64,000 nt of DNA from Rhizobium sp. AQ_MP (GTDB lineage: Bacteria > Pseudomonadota > Alphaproteobacteria > Rhizobiales > Rhizobiaceae): positions 109,993-173,992 of the forward strand of contig NZ_JACJVI010000006.1 of NCBI RefSeq assembly GCF_014237835.1, in the 5' to 3' direction. A program made the position numbers and the translations under genes. Every line of letters starts with the position of its first letter. Position 1 is the first letter of the stretch. The notes under the pieces are model-generated. The model searched no databases. It worked only from the letters and a program-made list of their open reading frames with translations, and was not told the DNA's origin. Shown here in pieces: positions 1 through 9,128 of the stretch.

Positions 1-1
1 T

Positions 2-427
2 TCGTCCAACACGCCCATTCGCAGCCTGACCGAGACAATCTTCGTGCTCTTCCTGCGCGTGGTGGCTCTCGCCTGCCTCTGGTTCGGCCTGCAGTACTGG
101 GCATTGCTCGTCGGCTACAGCCACGATGGTCTCGGCCGCTTCGATCTCCTCTCCACGCCCTGGCGCGTGGCGGCCACAGGCCTTGCCGTGGTTTTCCCTG
201 TTGCAGCTTTGGGTCTCTGGGTCGCCGGCTCCTGGGGGCCTGTCATGTGGCTGCTTGCCGCCGGTGGTCAGGTTCTGATGTTCACCGTGTGGCCCGAGAT
301 CTTCGGCAACAACATGCTGGCGGTCATCATGCATTCCGTCGTCTTCGTGGTCTTCATCCTCTTCCGCCTGGCGTTGTGGTTCGAAGGGAGACACAAGCAG
401 GAGCGTATAACGGTTGATTTACCCTGA
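2..427 (+). CDS. small integral membrane protein, 5' end cut by window (DUF6163-like)
   Basis: The reading frame is open from the first bases of the window to the stop at 427, so the true start is probably upstream; an internal GTG at 44 is a less likely start. The visible protein has about four hydrophobic segments, with aromatic-rich helices and a basic C-terminal tail, so it sits in the inner membrane. It resembles the small uncharacterised membrane proteins found just upstream of ldtR in rhizobia (from memory DUF6163). Its function is unknown. It lies 132 bases upstream of ldtR on the same strand, with a short hairpin between. Confidence 0.7.
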   Translation, partial: SSNTPIRSLTETIFVLFLRVVALACLWFGLQYWALLVGYSHDGLGRFDLLSTPWRVAATGLAVVFPVAALGLWVAGSWGPVMWLLAAGGQVLMFTVWPEIFGNNMLAVIMHSVVFVVFILFRLALWFEGRHKQERITVDLP

Positions 428-434
428 TACGACA

Positions 435-454
435 AGAGGCTTCGGTAAGCCTCT
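435..454 (+). terminator. short hairpin after the membrane protein gene
   Basis: A perfect 8-bp stem (AGAGGCTT / AAGCCTCT) with a CGGT loop begins 8 bases after the stop codon. It lacks a clear U-tract, so it may be a weak terminator or an mRNA 3' end stabiliser. Confidence 0.4.
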
Positions 455-559
455 GTTAAGCCTGCGTTTTAAATAGAATTTTATGCGCATTGGATACGGT
501 CCTCACCAAGGCGGGAGAAAAAACCAACACCGCCAAACAAAACAGTGAGGCAGACCGAT

Positions 560-1069
560 ATGAACACCAAGCTCAAGCCGCAGCCGGCCACTCTCGACCC
601 GCAGGAAGAAGCGATCCGTTCGCTCTACCTCGAATCCCTCCACCTCGTCGAGCGTCTTCACCGTCGCCTTCTCGACGTCATCAAGGACGAGTTCGACCGC
701 AAGGGTCGCTCCGACATCAACGCCGTTCAGGCGCTCCTGCTCTTCAACATCGGCAATTCGGAACTGACCGCCGGTGAACTGCGCTCGCGCGGTTACTATC
801 TGGGCTCGAACGTCTCCTACAATGTCAAGAAACTCGTCGACCTCGGCTTCATCAATCATCAGCGCTCGCGTGTCGACCGGCGCTCGGTCCGCATCAGCCT
901 GACGGATGCCGGCCAGGAGATCGCCGAGACCGTCGCCAAGCTCTATGAGCGCCATATCGGCTCGATCCAGAAGGTCGGCGGCATCGGCACCGACGAGTTC
1001 ACTCAGATGAACAAGCTCCTGCAGCGCCTCGACCGCTTCTGGAACGACCAGATCCTGTATCGCCTCTGA
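560..1069 (+). CDS. ldtR: MarR-family transcriptional regulator LdtR
   Basis: 169-residue winged-helix regulator. The start at 560 (MNTKLKPQ) is chosen over a GTG at 545 because GTGAGG, a plausible ribosome binding site, lies just before it. The central part (roughly residues 60-115) has the winged helix-turn-helix, including SNVSYNVKKLVDLG as recognition helix and DRRSVRISLT as wing. In Liberibacter and Sinorhizobium LdtR controls the adjacent L,D-transpeptidase gene and stress tolerance. The same neighbour is present here 300 bases downstream, which supports the name. It is followed by a strong terminator, so ldtP has its own promoter. Confidence 0.88.
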   Translation: MNTKLKPQPATLDPQEEAIRSLYLESLHLVERLHRRLLDVIKDEFDRKGRSDINAVQALLLFNIGNSELTAGELRSRGYYLGSNVSYNVKKLVDLGFINHQRSRVDRRSVRISLTDAGQEIAETVAKLYERHIGSIQKVGGIGTDEFTQMNKLLQRLDRFWNDQILYRL

Positions 1070-1108
1070 GGCTTGCCCAGACGACCTCCTCAAGCGATCC
1101 ACCGCTCG

Positions 1109-1142
1109 AAACCGGATGCTTCTCGCGAAGCGTCCGGTTTTC
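1109..1142 (+). terminator. rho-independent terminator of ldtR
   Basis: A 14-bp stem (AAACCGGATGCTTC / GAAGCGTCCGGTTT) with one T-G wobble and a TCGC loop, ending in a short T-run. It lies 40 bases after the ldtR stop and separates ldtR from ldtP. Confidence 0.8.
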
Positions 1143-1214
1143 GCGTTATGGCTTCACGCGGCGTCCTCCGGGCTACACAGTCCCGTGACGGAACAGCAAT
1201 GTGACACGAATTGG

Positions 1215-1228
1215 CCATATTGATATGG
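1215..1228. promoter_or_regulatory. palindrome upstream of ldtP, candidate LdtR operator
   Basis: The perfect inverted repeat CCATAT-TG-ATATGG lies in the ldtR-ldtP gap, about 140 bases before the ldtP start. MarR proteins bind such palindromes and LdtR is known to act on ldtP, so this is a candidate site. The link is inference; no experimentally defined site was compared. I see nothing else definable in this gap of about 300 bases besides the terminator. Confidence 0.35.
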
Positions 1229-1368
1229 GACCGCGAAAACGAGTGGAGGGGGCGCTTCGACAGCCTCCGATCGACCTTGTAACGCACAGTTGAGCCTGTC
1301 TGGCGGCGCTTTGTTAACCATGGCGCGCTATGCGTCTGGTTTAGGTTCAGGATGAAACGGTAGGGAAT

Positions 1369-2697
1369 ATGTCCAAGAAGTCTGGAATTGTTGCTCTTTC
1401 GCGCCGCTCGCTGCTTCGTGGCGCGGCCGCTGCCGGTGCTGCGGCATTCGCCGGGCAGGCCATGGCGCAGGATGCGATCAATGACCTGATCAATGCGCCG
1501 CGCCGCGGCAACTGGGATGACCAGTTCGATGCCCAGGCGTCGCGCACGGTTGCCGGTGTCGTTTCCAATTCGCCGATGCTGAGTCCCAACAACCTGGTCT
1601 ACATGCAGCAGGCCATCTCCCAGTATCAGATGATCGTGTCCAATGGCGGTTGGCCGACGGTGAACGCGCCGGCTGCTCTGCGGATCGGGGCCATGGATCC
1701 GTCCGTCCAGAGCCTGCGCCAGCGCCTGATGATCTCGGGCGACCTGCCGCGTGAAGCCGGGATGTCGAATTCCTACGATTCCTATGTCGAAGGCGCGGTG
1801 AAGCGCTTCCAGGCCCGCCACGGCCTGCCGGAAGACGGCGTTCTAGGCGAATTTACAGTCAAGGCGCTGAATGTCGGCGCCGATGTGCGCCTCAACCAGT
1901 TGAATACCAACCTGATCCGACTGCAGTCGATGTCCGGCGATCTCGGCCGACGCTTCGTCACGGTCAACGTGCCGGGTGCCTCCGTCGAAGCCGTCGAGGA
2001 TGGCCGTGTTGCGCTGCGCAACACCGCCGTCGTCGGCCGTATCGATCGCCCGACCCACATGATCAATTCGAAGATCTACGAGGTCATCCTCAATCCTTAC
2101 TGGACCGCGCCGCGCTCGATCGTCGAAAAGGACATCGTGCCGCTCATGCGCAAGGACCCGACTTACCTGACGCGCAACAGCATCCGTCTGTTCGACGGTA
2201 ACGGCAATGAAGTGGCGCCGGAGACGGTCGACTGGAACGCCGAGAAGGCACCGAACCTGATGTTCCGTCAGGACCCCGGCAAGATCAACGCGATGGCGTC
2301 GACAAAGATCAACTTCCACAATCCGAACAACGAATACATGCACGACACGCCCCAGCAGGGCCTGTTCAACAAGCTGATGCGCTTCGAATCTTCCGGCTGT
2401 ATCCGCGTGCAGAACGTTCGCGACCTTGTCACCTGGCTGCTGCGCGACACGCCTGGCTGGTCGCGTCAGGAAATCGAGCGCGTCATCACCACGCGCCAGA
2501 ACACGCCGATCAAGCTGGCGGAGGAAGTGCCGGTCTACATCGTTTACATCTCGGCTTGGTCGACCAATGACAGCATCGTGCAGTTCCGCGATGACATCTA
2601 CCAGAAGGACGGCGACGCCCAGCTGGCTCTGCAGGCCAATATCGGCGTCGAGCAGTTCGCGGGTTCCGTCGACGAGGACCTGGTCCCGCTCCAATAA
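1369..2697 (+). CDS. ldtP: L,D-transpeptidase LdtP (YkuD/YcbB type), periplasmic
   Basis: 442-residue cell-wall enzyme that would form 3-3 cross-links or attach partners to peptidoglycan in the periplasm. The N-terminus carries a twin-arginine-like export signal (SRRSLLRGAA followed by an Ala-rich core and AMA-QD cleavage site, about residue 34). A peptidoglycan-binding domain of PG_binding_1 type lies around residues 105-170 (FQARHGLPEDG). The catalytic YkuD domain follows, with His325 in HDTPQQ and the nucleophile Cys344 in SSGCIRV, the form found in YcbB-like enzymes. A Gln-rich C-terminal stretch ends the protein. Neighbour ldtR is its presumed regulator. Confidence 0.92.
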   Translation: MSKKSGIVALSRRSLLRGAAAAGAAAFAGQAMAQDAINDLINAPRRGNWDDQFDAQASRTVAGVVSNSPMLSPNNLVYMQQAISQYQMIVSNGGWPTVNAPAALRIGAMDPSVQSLRQRLMISGDLPREAGMSNSYDSYVEGAVKRFQARHGLPEDGVLGEFTVKALNVGADVRLNQLNTNLIRLQSMSGDLGRRFVTVNVPGASVEAVEDGRVALRNTAVVGRIDRPTHMINSKIYEVILNPYWTAPRSIVEKDIVPLMRKDPTYLTRNSIRLFDGNGNEVAPETVDWNAEKAPNLMFRQDPGKINAMASTKINFHNPNNEYMHDTPQQGLFNKLMRFESSGCIRVQNVRDLVTWLLRDTPGWSRQEIERVITTRQNTPIKLAEEVPVYIVYISAWSTNDSIVQFRDDIYQKDGDAQLALQANIGVEQFAGSVDEDLVPLQ

Positions 2698-2730
2698 GCG
2701 GTAAATGAATAGAAACCAATGTTGCTTGCG

Positions 2731-2758
2731 AAAGCCGCGCCCTGTGCGCGGCTTTTGC
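2731..2758 (+). terminator. terminator of ldtP
   Basis: A 10-bp GC-rich stem (AAAGCCGCGC / GCGCGGCTTT) ending in TTTT, 33 bases after the ldtP stop. Confidence 0.75.
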
Positions 2759-2839
2759 ATGTGAACTTGCCGCCGCAAGTAAATCTGCCTACTGCTTGCT
2801 CACAAAACGGTGACTCGCCAGGGGTGGCAAGGGGGCGAA

Positions 2840-4333
2840 ATGGCAGGTTTCACAAGGCGTGCGCTGCTGGTCGGCGGCGGTGCTGCGGCTGGTGCGATGG
2901 CGACCCATTTCCTTGGTCGGGAAACAATAGGGGGCGGGACAGGGCTGCCGGTTACGCCTGCGGATGCCCCCGGCGACATTCTCAACGATGCAAGCCAGCT
3001 GTCACCAACGCGTGTTTCCAAACATCTGGTTCTGGCCGATGACCGAAAGGACGCGTTGATCGAAACCGTCAGGAGCGAGCTTGCGGAGGCTAAGACCGCA
3101 GGTCGCCCTGTCGTGCCAAGTGCCGCCCGCCATTCGATGGGTGGCCAGAGCCTTCACAGCGGTGGGACGGCACTTACTCTCGATCGCGGCTGGCTGGATG
3201 TCGATCAGGCCGCAGGCACATGCAGGGTTTCGGCGGGCATGCGCTGGAGCGAGGTGATCACCCGCCTTGATGCGATCGGTTTTTCGCCCAAGGTCATGCA
3301 GTCCAACCATGATTTCGGTGTGGCGAGCACCTTCTCCGTCAACGCCCATGGCTGGCCGGTCCCGTGGAGCGCCTTCGGGTCCACGGTCCGATCGATCACG
3401 ATGCTGCTGCCGGATGGCGGGATGGTCATCTGCTCCCGGCAGGAAAATCCCGAACTCTTCAACCTGGCCATGGGAGGCTACGGCCTCTTCGGCGTCATCG
3501 TTGAACTTGAGATCGAGATCGTCCCGAACCGCAATCTTGCACCCACGTTCGACCATGTTGCGGGCGAGGAGCTCGGCCTGCGCTTCATGCAAGCTCTTTC
3601 GGCCGACAAGACCATCGAAATGGCCTATGGCCGTCTCGACGTGGCCATCGACGGCTTTTTCGAACGGGGTCTGCTGATCACCTATCGCCCGACGGAGGAC
3701 CAGACGGATATTCCGGCCGCCAGCGGGTCGGGTATCATCAGCCATATCGCGGCCGGCGTGTTCCGTCGTCAGGTCGGGTCGGATCGCGTCAAGAACTTCC
3801 GCTGGATGCTGGAGTCGGCGATCAGCCCGGCGCTCACATCGGGTGTCGCGACCCGCAACAGCCTGATGAACGAGCCGGTTGTCACGCTCGATGATGGCGA
3901 TCCGGGACGCACCGATATCCTGCACGAATACTTCGTCGCTCCTGAACGCTTCGCGGATTTTGTACGGATCTGCCGCGAAGTCATTCCGTCCTCCTATCAG
4001 GAACTCCTGAACATCACCCTGCGCTTCGTCGATACCGATCGCGACAGCGTTCTGGCCTACGCCACCGTACCCCGCATCTGCGCTGTCATGCTGTTTTCCC
4101 AGGAAATGTCCGTGCGGGGCGAAGAGGACATGGCGCGCATGACCCGCGCTCTAGTCGACCGGGTCACGGAAATCGGCGGCAGCTATTATCTGCCCTATCG
4201 TCCGCATCCGACGCTGGACCAGTTGCGTCGCGCCTACCCACGTGCCGACGAATTCGCGGCTGCCAAGCGCCGCCTCGATCCGGGGCTGCTGTTGCAGAAT
4301 GGTCTCTGGACCAACTACATTTCAAGGATTTGA
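2840..4333 (+). CDS. Tat-exported FAD-dependent oxidoreductase (PCMH-type FAD domain)
   Basis: About 497 residues from the ATG at 2840, which is preceded by AAGGGGGC; a farther in-frame start at 2810 lacks a site. The N-terminus has a twin-arginine signal (FTRRALLVGGG plus Ala-rich core), so the folded flavoprotein is probably exported. The PCMH/FAD_binding_4 domain covers about residues 65-230 with typical segments (ARHSMGGQS, GMRWSEVI, GGYGLFGVI). The C-terminal part ends in an ALO/DprE1-like DPGLLLQNGLW motif, as in sugar or lactone oxidases. The substrate cannot be read. It heads a four-gene unit with genes at 4344, 4749 and 5803, packed with gaps of 10 bases or less. Confidence 0.85.
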   Translation: MAGFTRRALLVGGGAAAGAMATHFLGRETIGGGTGLPVTPADAPGDILNDASQLSPTRVSKHLVLADDRKDALIETVRSELAEAKTAGRPVVPSAARHSMGGQSLHSGGTALTLDRGWLDVDQAAGTCRVSAGMRWSEVITRLDAIGFSPKVMQSNHDFGVASTFSVNAHGWPVPWSAFGSTVRSITMLLPDGGMVICSRQENPELFNLAMGGYGLFGVIVELEIEIVPNRNLAPTFDHVAGEELGLRFMQALSADKTIEMAYGRLDVAIDGFFERGLLITYRPTEDQTDIPAASGSGIISHIAAGVFRRQVGSDRVKNFRWMLESAISPALTSGVATRNSLMNEPVVTLDDGDPGRTDILHEYFVAPERFADFVRICREVIPSSYQELLNITLRFVDTDRDSVLAYATVPRICAVMLFSQEMSVRGEEDMARMTRALVDRVTEIGGSYYLPYRPHPTLDQLRRAYPRADEFAAAKRRLDPGLLLQNGLWTNYISRI

Positions 4334-4343
4334 GAGGTTACCC

Positions 4344-4748
4344 ATGACGACCGTTCGCAAGATCGCCTTTGCCTATGCCGCCATTCTGTTCGTCGTCGCG
4401 GGCCTGAACTATATTCCAGGTTTGACGGATGCCGAGGGCAGGGCGTTTGGCATCTTCGCACTCGATATCTATGACGACCTGCTGCATCTCGCATCCGCGC
4501 TGTGGGCCGGAACCGCCGCGTTCCTTTCGACCCGCGCCGCACGCAGCTTCCTTCTCTATTTTGGCATCCTTTATCTGGCCGACGGGCTCCTTGGCCTGGC
4601 AACCGGTTCCGGTTACCTCGATCTCGGCATCATCAACTACGGCATCCAGGACCTGCCTTTCGGCTTCAAGATCCTGGCCAACATGCCGCACATTTCTCTG
4701 GGCGGGATCGCGGTCTTGTCCGCCATTCTGTTTCGCAAGGAGGCCTGA
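4344..4748 (+). CDS. four-helix membrane protein, DUF4383-like
   Basis: 134 residues starting at the ATG at 4344, 10 bases after the FAD oxidoreductase stop, with GAGAGG just upstream. It has about four transmembrane segments and a conserved-looking DDLLHLASALWAG helix. This pattern recalls DUF4383-type proteins, but the family assignment is from memory. Its stop codon abuts the next start, showing translational coupling. It may be a membrane partner or electron acceptor subunit for the exported oxidoreductase (inference). Confidence 0.75.
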   Translation: MTTVRKIAFAYAAILFVVAGLNYIPGLTDAEGRAFGIFALDIYDDLLHLASALWAGTAAFLSTRAARSFLLYFGILYLADGLLGLATGSGYLDLGIINYGIQDLPFGFKILANMPHISLGGIAVLSAILFRKEA

Positions 4749-5819
4749 ATGGCAAGGCTGCTGCGGTTGCTGAAATGGCTCTCGCTTTCGGTGGTGCTTT
4801 TCGTCGTTGTGCTGCTCATCCCCGTCGGTTATGTCGAAACCTTCTGTAAGGCCGAGCCTGAAGATCAGGCTTTTGCGCCCCAGATCACCGAGCCGGCCTT
4901 CGTCCGCGCCGAAGCCAACAGCTATCTGACCTATCCGGAATGGCACATCGTCTATGCCTATGAGGGGCTGGCGAATGTCATGAAGCTCAGTGATGAACAT
5001 GCATTCGGCTATACGCGCAGCGTCGTCGGTTTCTGGGCTTCCTTCTGCGCTCTCAATCGCGAAGCGGATCGCCACGGTGGCGCCGATGCGGCCACGCGGC
5101 GGACAATCCACGTCATCGGCGTAAGCTTCACGCTCGAGATGGGGATGAAGGCATTGTATGAGGAGACGGTGGGCCGCCTCTTTGCCCTTCTCAGGGGAGC
5201 GGAAAAGTCGCCACAGGACCTCTATGCGCTGACGATGGCCGAGGACTATGGCCGTTTTCTGCACCAGACGCCGTGGTACAAGTATGATTTCGATGGCTCT
5301 GTCGGAAAGCTCTGGGCCGAACCTGTCACGTCGCTGCGCAGCTGGGAGCGCAGGCTGGCACTGGGCGGTGAATGGAAGGCGAAGGCAGCCTATGCCGATG
5401 TGATCGCCAGCGCCGTTGCCGCCACGGGGCAGGCACAACTGACAATCCGTTCGCTGGTGTCGGGGATCCCGGCTGCGGATCTTCGGGCGATGCCCGACGT
5501 CACTGTCATTGAAGAGCGAGGCGACAACGGCGTACTCATCGAAACGCCCCGCTATCGGGCCTTCACCGTCATTCTCCGGCAAATTGCGGAGCGCAACGGC
5601 ACAGTGCTCGAAGTCGCCGGCAATGACGACATAATGGTCAGCGCGCTGGCGCCCTCGGCCCCGAGCCAGCTTGGTTACGCCACCGTCATCGCCGACATCA
5701 ATCGGGATGGCTTTACCGGCCGCCGGCTGCTGCTGCAGGCCAAGGTCCGTGATCTCTCTCTCCTGTTCACTGAACTCAAGTCTGCAGGCTTCGAGCTGGA
5801 ACATGTCTATGACTACTGA
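4749..5819 (+). CDS. membrane-anchored protein of unknown function
   Basis: 356 residues with a single N-terminal transmembrane anchor (about residues 8-28) and a large soluble domain probably facing the periplasm. A YPEWHIVYAYEG motif near residue 60 and many aromatic residues give it the look of a defined family, but I do not recognise a catalytic site. It starts immediately after the preceding stop and overlaps the next gene by 17 bases, so all four genes are probably co-translated. A role with the FAD oxidoreductase at 2840 is inferred from context only. Confidence 0.75.
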   Translation: MARLLRLLKWLSLSVVLFVVVLLIPVGYVETFCKAEPEDQAFAPQITEPAFVRAEANSYLTYPEWHIVYAYEGLANVMKLSDEHAFGYTRSVVGFWASFCALNREADRHGGADAATRRTIHVIGVSFTLEMGMKALYEETVGRLFALLRGAEKSPQDLYALTMAEDYGRFLHQTPWYKYDFDGSVGKLWAEPVTSLRSWERRLALGGEWKAKAAYADVIASAVAATGQAQLTIRSLVSGIPAADLRAMPDVTVIEERGDNGVLIETPRYRAFTVILRQIAERNGTVLEVAGNDDIMVSALAPSAPSQLGYATVIADINRDGFTGRRLLLQAKVRDLSLLFTELKSAGFELEHVYDY

Positions 5820-6132
5820 ACCGGACATACGCAGGACAGCGGTTCAACGCCTCGTTCGCAGCGGCGCCGTTCTCTTGGGTATCGTCGGCGTCTGGTTCAG
5901 CGCGCTTGCGGCCTCGACAGCGATCCTGGGCCCTGTCGGCCCGGCAGTCCTTGTGCTTGGATCGGATATCCCCGCACGCCTTCCGGACGGTGCCGGCATC
6001 CTGCGGGCGAACGGCGGGCGCACCATTGTCTCCGCCCCTGATGCGGCTTTCGTCCGAAGCCTTTATGCCCATGGCGCCTGGCTGGTGCTGCCGGCGCTGC
6101 GCAACGGCTGCATGGATTTGCGCCCGGCTTAG
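5803..6132 (+). CDS. small membrane or exported protein, unknown function
   Basis: About 109 residues from the ATG at 5803 (a second ATG at 5809 is equally possible). The start lies inside the end of the preceding gene. It has one long hydrophobic helix near the N-terminus followed by a Gly/Ala-rich domain of about 60 residues that ends in NGCMDLRPA. The frame is open farther upstream, but those codons read as a shadow of the upstream gene. No family is recognised. It is the last gene of the FAD-oxidoreductase unit. Confidence 0.6.
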   Translation: MSMTTEPDIRRTAVQRLVRSGAVLLGIVGVWFSALAASTAILGPVGPAVLVLGSDIPARLPDGAGILRANGGRTIVSAPDAAFVRSLYAHGAWLVLPALRNGCMDLRPA

Positions 6133-6259
6133 TCAAGGTGGCTGCGGCCATTCGCCTCCGCGCGCCAATTGATCCGCAAATGTCGTTCTCCGTATTGCTC
6201 TCGTGACTGCGGAAGTTTAAGACCCCACAGCATCAAACGCTTTTGAGGAGCCAGCGATC

Positions 6260-7549
6260 ATGTCGAACACCGATGCCTTCTTTTCTCGTTCCCTCGCCGA
6301 TACCGATCCGGAAATCTTCGGTGCGATCGAGAAGGAACTTGGTCGCCAACGTCACGAGATCGAGCTGATCGCCTCTGAAAACATCGTCTCCCGCGCCGTG
6401 CTCGAAGCCCAGGGCTCGATCATGACCAACAAGTATGCGGAAGGTTATCCGGGCAAGCGCTACTATGGCGGCTGCCAGTTTGTTGACATCGCGGAAGAAC
6501 TCGCAATCGAGCGCGCCAAGAAGCTCTTCGGCGTCAACTTCGCCAACGTTCAGCCCAATTCCGGTTCGCAGATGAACCAGGCCGTCTTCCTGGCGCTCCT
6601 GCAGCCGGGCGACACCTTCATGGGCCTTGACCTCAATTCGGGCGGTCACCTGACCCATGGTTCGCCGGTCAACATGTCCGGCAAGTGGTTCAACGTCGTT
6701 TCCTACGGCGTGCGTGAAGACGACCACCAGCTCGATATGGACGACGTGGCCGAGAAGGCGCGCACCCACAAGCCGAAGCTGATCATCGCCGGCGGCACCG
6801 CCTATTCCCGCATCTGGGACTGGAAGCGCTTCCGCGAGATCGCTGACGAGGTCGGCGCCTATCTCATGGTCGACATGGCCCACATCGCCGGTCTCGTCGC
6901 CGGTGGCCAGCATCCGTCGCCGTTCCCGCACTGCCATGTCGCGACCTCCACGACCCACAAGTCGCTCCGTGGTCCGCGCGGCGGCATGATCCTGACGAAC
7001 GACGAGGATCTGGCGAAGAAGTTCAACTCGGCCGTCTTCCCGGGCCTCCAGGGTGGTCCGCTGATGCATGTCATCGCCGCCAAGGCCGTCGCCTTCGGCG
7101 AAGCGCTGCAGCCGGAGTTCAAGGATTACGCCGCCCAGGTCGTGAAGAACGCCAAGGCTCTGGCAGAGACCCTGATCAAGCAGAATCTCGACATCGTTTC
7201 CGGCGGCACCGACAACCACCTGATGCTGGTCGACCTGCGCAAGAAGAACGCCACCGGCAAGCGTGCAGAAGCCGGTCTCGGCCGCGCCTACATCACCTGC
7301 AACAAGAACGGCATCCCCTTCGATCCAGAAAAGCCCTTCGTCACCTCCGGCATCCGTCTCGGTACCCCGGCTGGCACCACGCGCGGCTTCAAGGAAGCGG
7401 AGTTCACCGAAATCGGCAATCTGATCGTCGAAGTTCTCGACGGCCTGAAGGTTGCCAATTCCGATGAGGGCAATGCGTCCGTCGAAGCAGCCGTTCGGGA
7501 CAAGGTCGTTGCCCTGACGGACCGCTTCCCGATGTACCCTTACATGTAA
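6260..7549 (+). CDS. glyA: serine hydroxymethyltransferase
   Basis: 429 residues, full family length. The PLP enzyme converts serine and tetrahydrofolate into glycine and 5,10-methylene-tetrahydrofolate in the cytosol. Visible motifs are the N-terminal [11 protein letters not shown], the glycine-rich YYGGCQFVD, and the PLP-binding [13 protein letters not shown] with Lys234. The start ATG at 6260 has GAGGAG 14-19 bases upstream. The gene heads glyA-nrdR-ribD, a standard rhizobial order, with only 12 bases to nrdR. Confidence 0.97.
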   Translation: MSNTDAFFSRSLADTDPEIFGAIEKELGRQRHEIELIASENIVSRAVLEAQGSIMTNKYAEGYPGKRYYGGCQFVDIAEELAIERAKKLFGVNFANVQPNSGSQMNQAVFLALLQPGDTFMGLDLNSGGHLTHGSPVNMSGKWFNVVSYGVREDDHQLDMDDVAEKARTHKPKLIIAGGTAYSRIWDWKRFREIADEVGAYLMVDMAHIAGLVAGGQHPSPFPHCHVATSTTHKSLRGPRGGMILTNDEDLAKKFNSAVFPGLQGGPLMHVIAAKAVAFGEALQPEFKDYAAQVVKNAKALAETLIKQNLDIVSGGTDNHLMLVDLRKKNATGKRAEAGLGRAYITCNKNGIPFDPEKPFVTSGIRLGTPAGTTRGFKEAEFTEIGNLIVEVLDGLKVANSDEGNASVEAAVRDKVVALTDRFPMYPYM

Positions 7550-7561
7550 GGCATACGGCTG

Positions 7562-8038
7562 ATGCGCTGCCCCTTCTGCGGATCGGATGAAACCCAGGTC
7601 AAGGACTCGCGACCGGCGGAGGACAACAGTTCCATCCGCCGGCGGCGCATCTGTCCGGATTGCGGGGGGCGCTTCACCACATTCGAACGGGTGCAGCTGC
7701 GCGAGTTGATGGTCTTGAAGAAGACCGGCCGCAAGGCGCCGTTCGACCGCGACAAGCTGGTGCGGTCCTTCAAGATCGCACTGCGCAAACGCCCCGTCGA
7801 TGCCGAGCGCATCGAACGTGCCGTATCCGGTATCGTGCGTCGTCTCGAGAGCTCAGGCGAAACGGAGATTTCTTCGGAGGAAATCGGCCTTCAGGTGCTG
7901 GAAGCCCTGAAGACCCTCGATGACGTAGCATTCGTCCGCTACGCCTCGGTTTATCGCGACTTCAGCCATGCCGAGGACTTCGAGAACGTCATCTCCGAGA
8001 TCAACGCAAAGATCTCCCGAGACAGCACGGCGGACTGA
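7562..8038 (+). CDS. nrdR: transcriptional repressor NrdR
   Basis: 158 residues. NrdR represses ribonucleotide reductase genes in response to ATP/dATP. It has an N-terminal zinc ribbon with Cys3, Cys6, Cys31 and Cys34, followed by an ATP-cone domain (about residues 49-139, beginning [16 protein letters not shown]). Length and motifs match the family exactly. The gene sits between glyA and ribD and its stop lies 1 base before the ribD start. Confidence 0.97.
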   Translation: MRCPFCGSDETQVKDSRPAEDNSSIRRRRICPDCGGRFTTFERVQLRELMVLKKTGRKAPFDRDKLVRSFKIALRKRPVDAERIERAVSGIVRRLESSGETEISSEEIGLQVLEALKTLDDVAFVRYASVYRDFSHAEDFENVISEINAKISRDSTAD

Positions 8039-8039
8039 C

Positions 8040-9128
8040 GTGTCCATTACGGCCCGCGATGAACGGTATATGCGGGAGGCAATCGAGCTCTCGCTCACGC
8101 ATGTCGGGCGCACCGGCCCCAACCCGTCCGTCGGATGTGTGATCGTCAAGGATGGTGAAATCGTTGGCCGTGGCGTGACCGCGCTTGGCGGCCGGCCGCA
8201 TGCCGAGCCGCAGGCTATCGCCGAAGCCGGCGCGAAGGCAAGGGGAGCAACGGCCTATGTCACGCTCGAACCATGTTCCCACCATGGCAAGACCCCGCCT
8301 TGCGCCAATACGATCGTGGCAGCCGGTATTGCCCGCGTGGTCGTCGCCGTTGCGGACCCCGATCCGCGAGTCTCGGGTCGTGGCTTGAAGATCCTTGCGG
8401 ACGCCGACATCGAGGTCACCATCGGCATACTGCAGAAGGAAGCCCGTCGTGCGATGGCCGGCTACCTCACTCGGCAGACGAAAGGACGACCGCAAGTAAT
8501 TTTGAAACTTGCGGTCTCTGCCGACGGCATGCTGGGCCGGCAGGGTGCCGGGCAAGTCGCCATCACCGGAGCGGATGCGCGGTCGGATGTGCATCGGCTG
8601 CGGGCTCAAAGCGACGCGATTCTGGTGGGGATCGGCACCGCGATTGCCGACGACCCGGAACTGACCGTGCGACTTCCCGGCCTGGAGGATGCGTCGCCGC
8701 TCAGGGTCGTGCTCGACCGCAGGGCGGAATTGCCTTCTTCCTCAAAATTGGCATTGACAGCGCGGAATTACCCGGTGCTCGTCGCGGTGTCGCCGGGTGC
8801 TTCGGAGCATTGTGCTTTGCTTCGGGAGAAGGGTGTCGAAATCGTTGAAGTCGGCGGGATCGAAGAACTGCTCGCCTTGCTGGCGCAACGCGGCATCTCC
8901 ACCCTGATGGTTGAAGGCGGAGCCCGCGTCGCCGCCGACCTTCTAGGACGGGGACTGGTGGACCGCATTCACCTCTATGATTCAAAGCTGAATATCGGCG
9001 ACGGGGGGATTGCCTCGCCGATAACCGCCGATCGCCTGCCGGCTGGCTTCGTGATGACCGAGGCGCGGCAGATCGGGGCCGACAGACTGCAGATCTTCGA
9101 GCGTCTGCCGGCCTCCGCCTGGGTTTAG
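8040..9128 (+). CDS. ribD: bifunctional riboflavin biosynthesis deaminase/reductase RibD
   Basis: About 362 residues from a GTG at 8040, chosen because it gives the usual N-terminus just before DERYMREAI; ATG 8070 is an alternative. The deaminase domain has zinc ligands His54 (HAE), Cys79 (PCSHHG) and Cys88 (TPPC). The C-terminal reductase domain starts near residue 150 (LKLAVSADGMLG) and includes ILVGIGTA and LMVEGGARVA. It carries out the second and third steps of riboflavin synthesis from the GTP branch. Riboflavin synthase is not found downstream, unlike in most related genomes. Confidence 0.93.
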   Translation: MSITARDERYMREAIELSLTHVGRTGPNPSVGCVIVKDGEIVGRGVTALGGRPHAEPQAIAEAGAKARGATAYVTLEPCSHHGKTPPCANTIVAAGIARVVVAVADPDPRVSGRGLKILADADIEVTIGILQKEARRAMAGYLTRQTKGRPQVILKLAVSADGMLGRQGAGQVAITGADARSDVHRLRAQSDAILVGIGTAIADDPELTVRLPGLEDASPLRVVLDRRAELPSSSKLALTARNYPVLVAVSPGASEHCALLREKGVEIVEVGGIEELLALLAQRGISTLMVEGGARVAADLLGRGLVDRIHLYDSKLNIGDGGIASPITADRLPAGFVMTEARQIGADRLQIFERLPASAWV

